Shown: positions 1 through 5,259 of the stretch, in pieces
Numbering within the stretch: the first letter of the stretch is position 1
Layout: each line of letters begins with the position of its first letter
DNA from: a bacterium
Lineage (GTDB): Bacteria; Krumholzibacteriota; Krumholzibacteriia; Krumholzibacteriales; WJIX01
Direction: 5' to 3'
DNA length: 5,259 nt
Assembly (NCBI GenBank): GCA_021160845.1
Contig: JAGHBT010000207.1
Location: 1-5,259, forward strand
Translations under genes and position numbers: made by a program
The notes under the pieces: generated by a model
Database searches by the model: none
Seen by the model: the letters and a program-made list of their open reading frames with translations, nothing else
Told to the model about the DNA's origin: nothing

Positions 1-162
1 ATAATAATCATTTTCTTTTACGGGAAAATCGACTCACAGACGGAAAAATACCGCAATATGGATCTAAGCTATTATCGCGCGCCACCGCCGCTCCTAGAAT
101 CGACGAGTCTATTCCGCGGCCCTTTTCACGAAGAATACTCGGACCTTATCTGGTCGGGCTAA
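1..162 (+). CDS. possible C-terminal end of an unrecognised gene (5' partial)
   Basis: Frame 1 is open from the first base to a TAA at 160-162, giving 53 residues. It starts with a short hydrophobic stretch (IIIIFFYG), which could be the end of a membrane segment. A polar tail follows, with a proline run (APPPLLE) and an acidic-aromatic end (HEEYSDLIWSG). The composition is protein-like, but a 53-codon open frame can occur by chance and an antisense frame is also partly open here. I do not recognise a family. It lies on the same strand as iorA but is separated from it by about 270 bases and a strong promoter, so it is unlikely to share the iorA transcript. Confidence 0.33.
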   Translation: MIIIFFYGKIDSQTEKYRNMDLSYYRAPPPLLESTSLFRGPFHEEYSDLIWSG

Positions 163-381
163 CAAAATTACCGCAGGAACCCGCCTTCTACTTCATGAAC
201 TCTCTCGCATCGTTGAGTTTGCTCATTATTTTGTACCTTTTTTTCTGCAATTCCGGAATCCATCCCGTTATTGCGTCCCTTACAACCATATTTTTTGCTC
301 TCAATAACCGCCTTCCCGCACACCAAACAAAGGTTGCATTTATTCGTGAAGCGATGTATGTTAATCACTGAAAATCATGCT
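163..381. other. intergenic stretch with no supported gene
   Basis: No gene here is convincing. The iorA frame is open upstream to 271, but that extension lies mostly upstream of the promoter at 382-410 and has no ribosome binding site. On the minus strand a 66-codon frame (368-168, GTG start) encodes a basic peptide with a C-x2-C-x2-C-G cluster near residues 11-18 and two further cysteines. It has no recognisable Shine-Dalgarno sequence and I know no homologue, so I do not call it. No tRNA, strong terminator hairpin or repeat array is visible. Confidence 0.5.
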
Positions 382-410
382 TTGCCAGTTTTATTTACAA
401 TTTCTATAAT
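382..410 (+). promoter_or_regulatory. sigma-70-type promoter of the iorAB operon
   Basis: A -35 box TTGCCA (382-387) and a perfect -10 box TATAAT (405-410) are separated by exactly 17 nt of AT-rich sequence. Transcription would start near 416-418, leaving a leader of about 20 nt that holds little more than the ribosome binding site. This supports the iorA start at 436 and argues against any upstream start in the same frame. No operator-like palindrome is evident. Confidence 0.72.
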
Positions 411-421
411 TTTAATCCTTC

Positions 422-427
422 AGGAGG
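422..427 (+). promoter_or_regulatory. ribosome binding site that fixes the iorA start
   Basis: A perfect AGGAGG lies 8 nt before the ATG at 436. The frame is open further upstream, but only this ATG has a Shine-Dalgarno sequence, and the protein begins there with the family's usual N-terminus (MLLSGNEALARG). Confidence 0.85.
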
Positions 428-435
428 AATCAAAT

Positions 436-2208
436 ATGGAAATGCTTCTTTCCGGTAATGAAGCTCTCGCCCGCGGTTTTTACGAATATGGCGGGGAGTT
501 TGCTTCGGCTTATCCCGGAACTCCCAGCACCGAGATATTGCAAGTAATGGCAAACTTCTTTAAAGAAGATATCTACTCGGAGTGGGCGCCGAATGAGAAA
601 GTGGCTCTTGAAACCGTTGTAGGCGCAAGCTATGGAGGCGCAAGATCAATTGCTGTAATGAAACATGTCGGCCTTAATGTTGCCGCCGACCCACTTTTGA
701 CTTTATCCTATACAGGTGTAGGAGCGGGGTTAATTATAATCAGCGCCGATGACCCCAGCATGCATTCCTCACAGAATGAACAGGATAACCGCTACTACGG
801 CAAATTAGCATCTATTCCCATACTGGAGCCCTCCGATAGTCAGGAAGCAAAAGATTTCGTTAGAGACGCTTTTGAAATAAGCGAAAAATTCGACACACCC
901 GTTATAATCAGATTAACTACTAGAATATCTCATTCCAAAGGATTGGTCCGGATCGGAAAAAGGGAAACGGTAGTTCACCCGGGGTTCGAACGCAATGTTG
1001 AGAAGTATGTTATGGTTCCGGCATACGCGATTAAACGCCACGCCATAGTTATCGAAAGACTGGAAAAATTAAAAGAATACGCTGAAGAAACCAACATTAA
1101 CAAAATTATATGGAACGACAAGAAGGTGGGAGTTATCACGGGCAGCATAGCTTACCAGCATACAAGAGACGCCTTGCCGCAAGCCAGTGTTCTCAAGTTG
1201 GGAATGGGATACCCGCTGCCTATGAACAAGATAAAAAAATTCGCGTCCGAAGTGGATCATCTTTTTGTAGTTGAAGAGCTTGAACCCTTCTATGAAGAAC
1301 AAATAAAGGGTGCGGGCATTGAAATTGAGGGTAAAAAATATTTTCCCAGTTTACTTGAATTGAATGTTGACATTGTCAGGAAGGGATTTGTCGATGCCGG
1401 TGTAATGGAAACAGGCATCCCTGATTCCGCTAAAACGGAAGAAGCTATACTCCCCAGGCCACCTGTCCTGTGCCCCGGCTGTCCTCATAGAGGAATAATG
1501 GTAACCCTGCGTAAACTTAAAGTCTTCACAACCGGTGATATCGGGTGCTACACACTTGGGGCTCTGCCTCCACTTAGCCAGATAGACACATGCCTATGCA
1601 TGGGAGCATCTATCGGGCATGCCATAGGCATCGAAAAAGCCGGGAAAACCAAAAAGAAGATTGTTGCTATTATCGGAGACAGTACATTTCTTCATAGTGG
1701 AATAACATCTCTCGCCAGCGCGGTGTACAACAAATCCTCAATTACCGTAATTATTGCTGATAACAGAATAACTGCCATGACAGGCGGTCAGGATAATCCC
1801 GCTACATCCAAAACCCTGATGGGCGAAGACACTAACGCGATCGATCTGCCGGATCTTTGCAAAGCCCTGGGGGTTGAACATGTAAAAACCGTGGATCCCT
1901 ACAACCTCGATGAAACTTATGATACTCTACGCGAAGAAATCGACCGGGACGCGGTTTCTGTCGTTATCACCAACAGGCCATGTGTTTTGTTTCCGAAAAA
2001 AATCAAAGACAAGCCCTTAAAAATTGACACTGACAAATGCATAGCATGCGGAATCTGTTTTAGTGTGGGATGCCCCGCTATATTCGGCTCCGGCGCGACA
2101 AATGACAAAGGGAAATCTATTCCAACGATCGACCCCGCGATGTGTACGGGATGCGGGATTTGCGCGAAGGTATGCCCCACGGGAGCAATAATTGAGGATG
2201 AATCATAA
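436..2208 (+). CDS. iorA: indolepyruvate:ferredoxin oxidoreductase, alpha subunit
   Basis: This 590-residue protein is the catalytic subunit of a thiamine-diphosphate enzyme. The enzyme oxidatively decarboxylates indolepyruvate and other aryl 2-oxoacids, formed by transamination of aromatic amino acids, to aryl-acetyl-CoA and reduces ferredoxin; it may also run in reverse. It is cytoplasmic and oxygen-sensitive. The length is normal for the family. Visible parts: an N-terminal pyruvate-oxidoreductase-type domain with GNEALARG (7-14) and YPGTPSTE (26-33); a second domain around 230-320; a TPP-binding domain with CPGCPHRG (346-353), GDSTFLHSGI (414-423) and DNRITAMTGGQ (442-452); and a C-terminal ferredoxin domain. 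The first cluster motif is C535-x2-C538-x2-C541-x4-C546-P, one residue longer in the last gap than the second, C570-x2-C573-x2-C576-x3-C580-P. iorB follows after 18 nt, so the two are almost certainly co-transcribed. The assignment is firm; the exact aromatic substrate preference is not visible. Confidence 0.95.
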   Translation: MEMLLSGNEALARGFYEYGGEFASAYPGTPSTEILQVMANFFKEDIYSEWAPNEKVALETVVGASYGGARSIAVMKHVGLNVAADPLLTLSYTGVGAGLIIISADDPSMHSSQNEQDNRYYGKLASIPILEPSDSQEAKDFVRDAFEISEKFDTPVIIRLTTRISHSKGLVRIGKRETVVHPGFERNVEKYVMVPAYAIKRHAIVIERLEKLKEYAEETNINKIIWNDKKVGVITGSIAYQHTRDALPQASVLKLGMGYPLPMNKIKKFASEVDHLFVVEELEPFYEEQIKGAGIEIEGKKYFPSLLELNVDIVRKGFVDAGVMETGIPDSAKTEEAILPRPPVLCPGCPHRGIMVTLRKLKVFTTGDIGCYTLGALPPLSQIDTCLCMGASIGHAIGIEKAGKTKKKIVAIIGDSTFLHSGITSLASAVYNKSSITVIIADNRITAMTGGQDNPATSKTLMGEDTNAIDLPDLCKALGVEHVKTVDPYNLDETYDTLREEIDRDAVSVVITNRPCVLFPKKIKDKPLKIDTDKCIACGICFSVGCPAIFGSGATNDKGKSIPTIDPAMCTGCGICAKVCPTGAIIEDES

Positions 2209-2226
2209 CCAGAGAAAGGTAACACA

Positions 2227-2811
2227 ATGAAAAACGGAACCACAAACATCCTTATAGTCGGAGTTGGAGGACAGGGAGTTCTCCTCGCAAGCGAGATTCT
2301 AACTGAAGTTTCCAAATCCAACGGATTTGACGCTAAAAAAAGCGAAGTTCATGGCATGTCACAACGCGGCGGGGTTGTTAGCAGCCATGTTCGTTTCGGA
2401 AAGAAGGTCTTTTCCCCACTTATTCCAAAGGGCGAGGCCGATGTCGTTCTCGCGTTTGAACTTGCAGAAGGGCTTCGCTGGGCTCATCAATGTAAAACTA
2501 ACGGTGTAACAATAGTTAACAATCAGAAGATTATACCCACAATTGTGAGTACCGGCGAATTCTCATACCCAGATTCTCCCGCCGACAAGATCAAAAAGAA
2601 AAATCCCGGCGCCAGAATTATAGACGCTTTTGAATTGGCAAAAGAACTCGGCAATTCAAGGCTAGTTAACACTATTATGCTCGGGGTTCTCTCTCAATAT
2701 CTTGATCTGGAAGAGGAAAGTTGGATCACAGTTATTCAACGAATGGCCCCAAAGGGGACAGAAGAACTTAACAAAAAGGCCTTTTTCGAAGGGAAAAAAC
2801 TTAAAAATTAA
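2227..2811 (+). CDS. iorB: indolepyruvate:ferredoxin oxidoreductase, beta subunit
   Basis: This 194-residue protein matches the small subunit of the IorAB enzyme, which corresponds to the gamma domain of pyruvate:ferredoxin oxidoreductases. It pairs with IorA in the cytoplasm to complete the active site and the CoA-dependent reaction. The nucleotide-type loop GVGGQGV is at 12-18, the family signature EVHGMSQRGG at 40-49 with SSHVRFG just after, and the conserved N-T-x-M-L-G segment at 148-153. It has no cysteine cluster, as expected, because the iron-sulfur centres are in IorA. The ATG is preceded by GAGAAAGG (2212-2219) with a 7-nt spacer. It starts 18 nt after the iorA TAA and has no promoter of its own that I can see. 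Length is typical. Confidence 0.93.
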   Translation: MKNGTTNILIVGVGGQGVLLASEILTEVSKSNGFDAKKSEVHGMSQRGGVVSSHVRFGKKVFSPLIPKGEADVVLAFELAEGLRWAHQCKTNGVTIVNNQKIIPTIVSTGEFSYPDSPADKIKKKNPGARIIDAFELAKELGNSRLVNTIMLGVLSQYLDLEEESWITVIQRMAPKGTEELNKKAFFEGKKLKN

Positions 2812-2815
2812 TGCG

Positions 2816-2851
2816 GCAATCCTGTTGGTTGCTTAATCAAGATATTTTTTT
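2816..2851 (+). terminator. weak terminator-like hairpin after iorB
   Basis: GCAATC (2816-2821) pairs with GGTTGC (2827-2832) across a 5-nt loop, with one G-U wobble, starting 5 nt after the iorB stop. A run of seven T follows at 2845-2851, but 12 nt separate it from the stem, so this is not a classical intrinsic terminator. The position between convergent genes is right for transcript termination. The rest of the 105-nt gap is AT-rich and shows no other clear element. Confidence 0.3.
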
Positions 2852-2916
2852 ACGGAGTTTACGCTGGTTTTTATCAACTAATTTAACCATTTTTGTTTCA
2901 GATGATTTACTTTTCT

Positions 2917-3888
2917 CTATTTTTCGTTTACCAGCTTTTTAATTGCTTCTTCGAGCGCTTCTCCCCTTAAATTCTTTTTTCTTATCGAGCCGTCTCTTCC
3001 AAGAAGAAAGGTTGAAGGAATAGATTGCACCGCATAAATCTCGCCGAGAGAATTCTTCCAGCCCCCTCCAAATATCTGCTGCCAACGGATACCATTTTCT
3101 CCAATATAAGCCCTTAGGCTTTCAATATCCTTATCAAGAGAAATACCTATAATTTCAAATCCCTCTTTGTGATATTTCTCATAAATCCTAATCACATTTG
3201 GCATTTCATGCACGCAAGGCTTACACCAGGTTGCCCAGAAATCGAGAAGAACCACTTTCCCTTTGAAATCTTTCAGTGATACCCTCTCGCCCGAGATATC
3301 CTTTGTTGTATCGGGGAAGGCAAGCGCGGGCAAACCAAGCGCAAGTTTTTTAAGCGCTTCGATTCTCCCCAGTGCGTCTTGAACCGCAGCGAGAAGTTTC
3401 GCGTCGGATTCGTCAGCCTGCTCTTCTATTTTATGTAAAAGGTGTTCGGCTTTATTAAAATCTTCATTCTTTAGATAGGCCGTAGCTAAAAGCCAACTGA
3501 CCCCCTTTTTGTCCTTATCTGACATAGCTGCATCTTCTTCGAACAGCATCTCAAGCTGTGCTATTGCCTTTTCGTTCTCTCCAACACTTGAATAGATCTG
3601 TCCCATCCCTATTCTGGCTTGCACCGCTTCAGGACTATCAGGATATTTCTCTATAAAACCCAACAGTTTCCCTTCTGAAAAAATCACTACTTGCGCGGGT
3701 TGCATAGTGCGTCCCTTGCTTCTTATTTCCATCACAATTTGCTGAAACTCCTTTTTGGCATTGGAATCCGCACTTACCTCTTCTTGCTCATAAGCAATCC
3801 TCGCTCTCGTTTGGACGGAATATAACGATATAACTATCACCGTAAATATCAGGATAAATTTCAAATGGGAAGTCGTTCTTTCATTCAT
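2917..3888 (-). CDS. membrane-anchored TlpA/ResA-like thioredoxin with TPR-like N-terminal region
   Basis: This 323-residue protein has three parts. A hydrophobic segment at about 9-25, after a short basic N-terminus, is a signal anchor or signal peptide that places the protein outside the cytoplasmic membrane. A helical region at about 65-180 has the look of degenerate TPR repeats, for example the YPDSPEAVQARIGMGQIY and ENEKAIAQLEMLF segments. A redoxin/thioredoxin domain runs from about 184 to the end. It carries the active site WCKPC (221-225) after the typical LLDFWAT, and the cis-proline in SIPSTF (P291). Proteins of this family reduce or exchange disulfides on exported substrates or act in cytochrome c maturation; the substrate here is unknown. 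AGAGGAG (3900-3894) precedes the ATG at 3888. The frame is open further upstream, but only to a TTG without a binding site. The DUF1573 selenoprotein candidate lies 166 nt upstream on the same strand and is a plausible redox partner (inference). Confidence 0.88.
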   Translation of the reverse strand: MNERTTSHLKFILIFTVIVISLYSVQTRARIAYEQEEVSADSNAKKEFQQIVMEIRSKGRTMQPAQVVIFSEGKLLGFIEKYPDSPEAVQARIGMGQIYSSVGENEKAIAQLEMLFEEDAAMSDKDKKGVSWLLATAYLKNEDFNKAEHLLHKIEEQADESDAKLLAAVQDALGRIEALKKLALGLPALAFPDTTKDISGERVSLKDFKGKVVLLDFWATWCKPCVHEMPNVIRIYEKYHKEGFEIIGISLDKDIESLRAYIGENGIRWQQIFGGGWKNSLGEIYAVQSIPSTFLLGRDGSIRKKNLRGEALEEAIKKLVNEK

Positions 3889-3941
3889 TTTGTCTCCTCT
3901 GTAAAACCTCAACACACCAAAAATTAAATACCCTTCTATAA

Positions 3942-3971
3942 AAAGAGATAGCTTACCCTTTAGCAGGGTAA
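3942..3971 (-). terminator. possible weak terminator between the DUF1573 gene and the thioredoxin gene
   Basis: Read on the minus strand, TTACCC (3971-3966) pairs with GGGTAA (3958-3953) around a 7-nt loop. A CTCTTTTT tract follows after a few bases. The T tract is not adjacent to the stem, so termination would be partial at best. If it works, it would separate or attenuate transcription between the two minus-strand genes. The rest of the gap 3889-4054 shows no promoter good enough to report. Confidence 0.25.
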
Positions 3972-4054
3972 ACCACGCTTTCAACCGAAAATCAATTCAT
4001 TGAATTTACGTTAGTCTAAATATATCAAAGCGCCGACAGTATAATACAACACGG

Positions 4055-5107
4055 TCACCGTCGGTCGGCCGGAATCACCTTTACTTTCCCAATAATCTCA
4101 ACTTTAATCTCTTTGTAGTTGGTATAATTCGTATAGAAAGTCAGAAACTCGTGATATTTTCCCGTTTTGCTCTCCGGCCTGATAGTAAGTGTGCAGCGAA
4201 AGCTCTTTCCGGGCTTAAGTTCTTTAACTTTGGTTACTATGCTTTCTCTGCTCGGAACTACCTTGAGAATCTTTAGGGAGTCTCCCCTCGTTGACACAAT
4301 CTTGATTACCTTGCTGAAACTCCTCGTTGTTCCCTCGGGAATCAACATTTCCGGTAGGATCAAGTTGTCCGGATAGACCATCACTTCGGCGGTTACTGTC
4401 ACTCTTACATGAATTTTCCTTATCTTTGCTTTTTCAAAATCTGTTTTAAGTACTAAGGCCCCTGAGTGGTTTCCGGTTTTAATCTGTTCCTTGTCATCAA
4501 AAGTTACAGCATATTTCCTGCCCTTCTCTATCTCTTCAAGTTTTGTTCCTAGCTTTTCCTTCAGGGCATCATCTGTGTTTTCATCCCAATATATACTTTT
4601 TATATGAACTGGCATATCGAGCTGATTTGTGATAACTATTTTTTTCTTAAGATCCTCACCCACAAATCCCATAAGCGCAGCTTTACTGGAAGTTTGAAAT
4701 ACTTTTTTTACAACGCCTTTTACTCTCAGTACTACATGCTGATTTTCAGGATCGTTGGTGTCCACCGTAAAACTCTTGTTAAATAAACCGTTAATATGGT
4801 TTGCTTTTATTACTGTCTTAATTTTTCCTTCCTCCCCGGGAAGGATGACCTTATCGTAACCGGCCGTGGAGCATCCTCAACCGGCTTTTACTCTATTAAT
4901 GTACAGCTCGCCGTTTCCATGATTCTCCACTATAAAATCGTAAGTTATCTCCCCCTCTCCATAGACCTCGCCTACATTGGCCACCTTTTCCTTAACAAAG
5001 AAGACCGCTTGCTCCGCGCTCTTTCCCGCGCAGAAAGCATCCGTAAAAAAGGCTAGAACCATAAAAACAGCCGCAGAAAAAACGGACATTTTAAGAAAAC
5101 TCTTCAT
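4055..5107 (-). CDS. exported DUF1573-type protein, candidate selenoprotein (in-frame TGA at codon 77)
   Basis: Read through one in-frame TGA, this is a 350-residue protein. Residues 1-26 form a signal peptide (KSFLK, then a hydrophobic core ending near TDAFC), with likely cleavage at AFC-AGK and no good lipobox. Residues about 35-134 are a DUF1573 Ig-like (ASH-type) domain: VANVGEV, the strand YDFIVENHGNGELYI, the signature VKAG-U-GCS at 73-80, then YDKVILPGEEGKIK and VDTNDPENQHVVLRVKG. Two further Ig-like beta repeats follow, about 135-245 and 246-345. Family members usually have A/S-C-G-C-T at the signature, so the TGA replaces the first cysteine and leaves a U77-G-C79 pair. The ATG at 5107 has GGAGG (5117-5113) 5 nt upstream; an in-frame ATG at 5152 has none. 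The gene ends at a normal TGA (4057-4055). The molecular role of DUF1573 domains is poorly known; a redox function at U-G-C is inferred. The alternative is a pseudogene or base error at codon 77. Confidence 0.8.
4826..4878 (-). promoter_or_regulatory. candidate bacterial SECIS region downstream of the TGA
   Basis: Two alternative hairpins can form. In the first, GAGGATG (4878-4872, overlapping the TGA) pairs with CATCCTT (4847-4841). Inner CC/GG and CG/CG pairs close an 8-nt apical loop, GCCGGUUA, whose GGU begins 16 nt after the UGA; this spacing and loop resemble the E. coli fdhF element. In the second, TCCTTCC (4845-4839) pairs with GGAAGGA (4832-4826) around the loop CGGGGA. This stem is stronger, but its loop guanines are about 40 nt from the UGA, slightly far for the bacterial consensus. 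The two share bases and exclude each other. The folds were made by eye, without energies. Confidence 0.45.
4877..4879 (-). other. in-frame TGA, probable selenocysteine codon (Sec77)
   Basis: The codon sits between GCC GGT and GGA TGC, so the protein reads K-A-G-U-G-C-S. The frame before it is open from the signal peptide, and the frame after it is open for 272 codons and completes the same domain without a shift. The position is that of a cysteine conserved in DUF1573 proteins. Sec replacing Cys in a redox-type C-x-C pair is the usual pattern in bacterial selenoproteins. selA, selB, selC and selD are not in this window. Confidence 0.7.
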
Positions 5108-5112
5108 CTTAT

Positions 5113-5117
5113 CCTCC
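5113..5117 (-). promoter_or_regulatory. ribosome binding site of the DUF1573 gene
   Basis: GGAGG lies 5 nt before the ATG at 5107. It decides the start in favour of MKSFLK, which gives a standard signal peptide, over the in-frame ATG at 5152 that would add 15 acidic and hydrophobic residues in front. Confidence 0.75.
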
Positions 5118-5123
5118 AGTAGT

Positions 5124-5167
5124 AAAAAAAGCTCCTCTACCTTTTCAAACATCAAGAGCGAGATGTT
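5124..5167 (-). promoter_or_regulatory. leader hairpins with a T run, possible attenuator
   Basis: Read on the minus strand, GCTCTT (5159-5154) pairs with AGGAGC (5136-5131) around a long loop and is followed directly by seven T (5130-5124), which resembles a weak intrinsic terminator. A competing hairpin, AACATC (5167-5162) with GATGTT (5153-5148), would block it by bringing GCTCTT into its loop. The T run ends only 7 nt before the Shine-Dalgarno sequence. Such an arrangement could control the DUF1573 gene, but the stems are short and chance is a real possibility. Confidence 0.22.
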
Positions 5168-5243
5168 ACGCCAAAGGCTACTTTCTCTCTATTCGGCAGC
5201 CGTAACGATAACCCTTAGTTACAACTTGGCTAACCGATTGTTT

Positions 5244-5249
5244 ATTATA
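5244..5249 (-). promoter_or_regulatory. possible -10 box for the DUF1573 gene
   Basis: A perfect TATAAT is read on the minus strand about 140 nt before the start codon. The matching -35 box would lie just outside the window, so the promoter cannot be confirmed. If used, it would give a leader of roughly 130 nt that includes the hairpins described at 5124-5167. Confidence 0.3.
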
Positions 5250-5259
5250 ACCAATAGAT

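Noticed and set aside
271..435. N-terminal extension of iorA to the ATG at 271
   Set aside because: It lies across and upstream of the TTGCCA-N17-TATAAT promoter, has no binding site, and adds 55 residues not expected in IorA.
1917..2321. Antisense 134-codon frame across the end of iorA and the start of iorB
   Set aside because: It is a shadow of two well-conserved genes on the other strand and has no features of its own.
2838..2891. A 17-residue lysine-rich minus-strand frame downstream of the thioredoxin gene
   Set aside because: It has no ribosome binding site, is low-complexity and is AT-rich. It looks like chance in intergenic sequence.
3889..3984. N-terminal extension of the thioredoxin gene to a TTG at 3984
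   Set aside because: There is no Shine-Dalgarno sequence, and it would place 32 extra residues before a normal signal anchor. The ATG at 3888 has AGAGGAG.
4055..4765. A separate 236-residue gene starting at a GTG at 4765
   Set aside because: It would begin inside a beta strand of the DUF1573 domain (VDTNDPENQ), lacks a signal peptide and a good Shine-Dalgarno sequence, and is in the same frame as the upstream half. It is the downstream part of the TGA-containing gene.
4766..4879. A frameshift or assembly indel as the cause of the split gene
   Set aside because: Both halves are in the same frame and every codon between them translates into sensible family sequence. Only a single-base substitution at the TGA could be an error, not an indel.
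4877..5155. A separate 92-residue short protein ending at the TGA
   Set aside because: It stops in the middle of the DUF1573 signature, and the frame continues with the rest of the domain. Its apparent TTG start at 5155 also lacks a ribosome binding site; the ATG at 5107 has one.

Overview
The window looks like chromosome from an anaerobic bacterium with moderate GC and the standard genetic code. The pointers are an oxygen-sensitive indolepyruvate:ferredoxin oxidoreductase (IorA/IorB) with two ferredoxin-type 4Fe-4S motifs, exported redox and scaffold-type proteins, and clear Shine-Dalgarno sequences. A sediment-type anaerobe (Desulfobacterota or a similar phylum) would fit, but no marker gene is present and this placement is inference.

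Layout. Positions 1-162 are an open frame that enters from the left and may be the C-terminal end of an unrecognised gene. Positions 163-381 hold no gene I can support. A near-consensus sigma-70 promoter (TTGCCA, 17-nt spacer, TATAAT) at 382-410 drives iorA (436-2208, +) and iorB (2227-2811, +), a compact two-gene operon for fermentative or reversible 2-oxoacid metabolism of aromatic amino acids. A short AT-rich convergent gap follows. Two genes then lie on the minus strand: a TlpA/ResA-like thioredoxin with a membrane-anchored, TPR-like helical N-terminal part (2917-3888) and, upstream of it, an exported DUF1573-type protein (4055-5107). The DUF1573 leader occupies 5108-5259.

The main discovery is in the DUF1573 gene. 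Its frame carries one in-frame TGA (4879-4877, codon 77), and both halves are clearly one protein: signal peptide and first half of the Ig-like DUF1573 domain before it, second half of the same domain and two more Ig-like repeats after it. The TGA falls exactly on the first cysteine of the family signature A-G-C-G-C, giving A-G-U-G-C. RNA just downstream can fold into SECIS-like hairpins, one with a GGU in the apical loop. The best reading is a selenocysteine-containing DUF1573 protein of 350 residues with a U-x-C redox motif, not a pair of genes. The same gene ends at a normal TGA stop, so a global TGA reassignment is not needed. The adjacent exported WCKPC thioredoxin is a natural candidate redox partner. 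The main competing explanation is a nonsense mutation or sequencing error at a Cys codon, since TGC or TGT to TGA is a single change.
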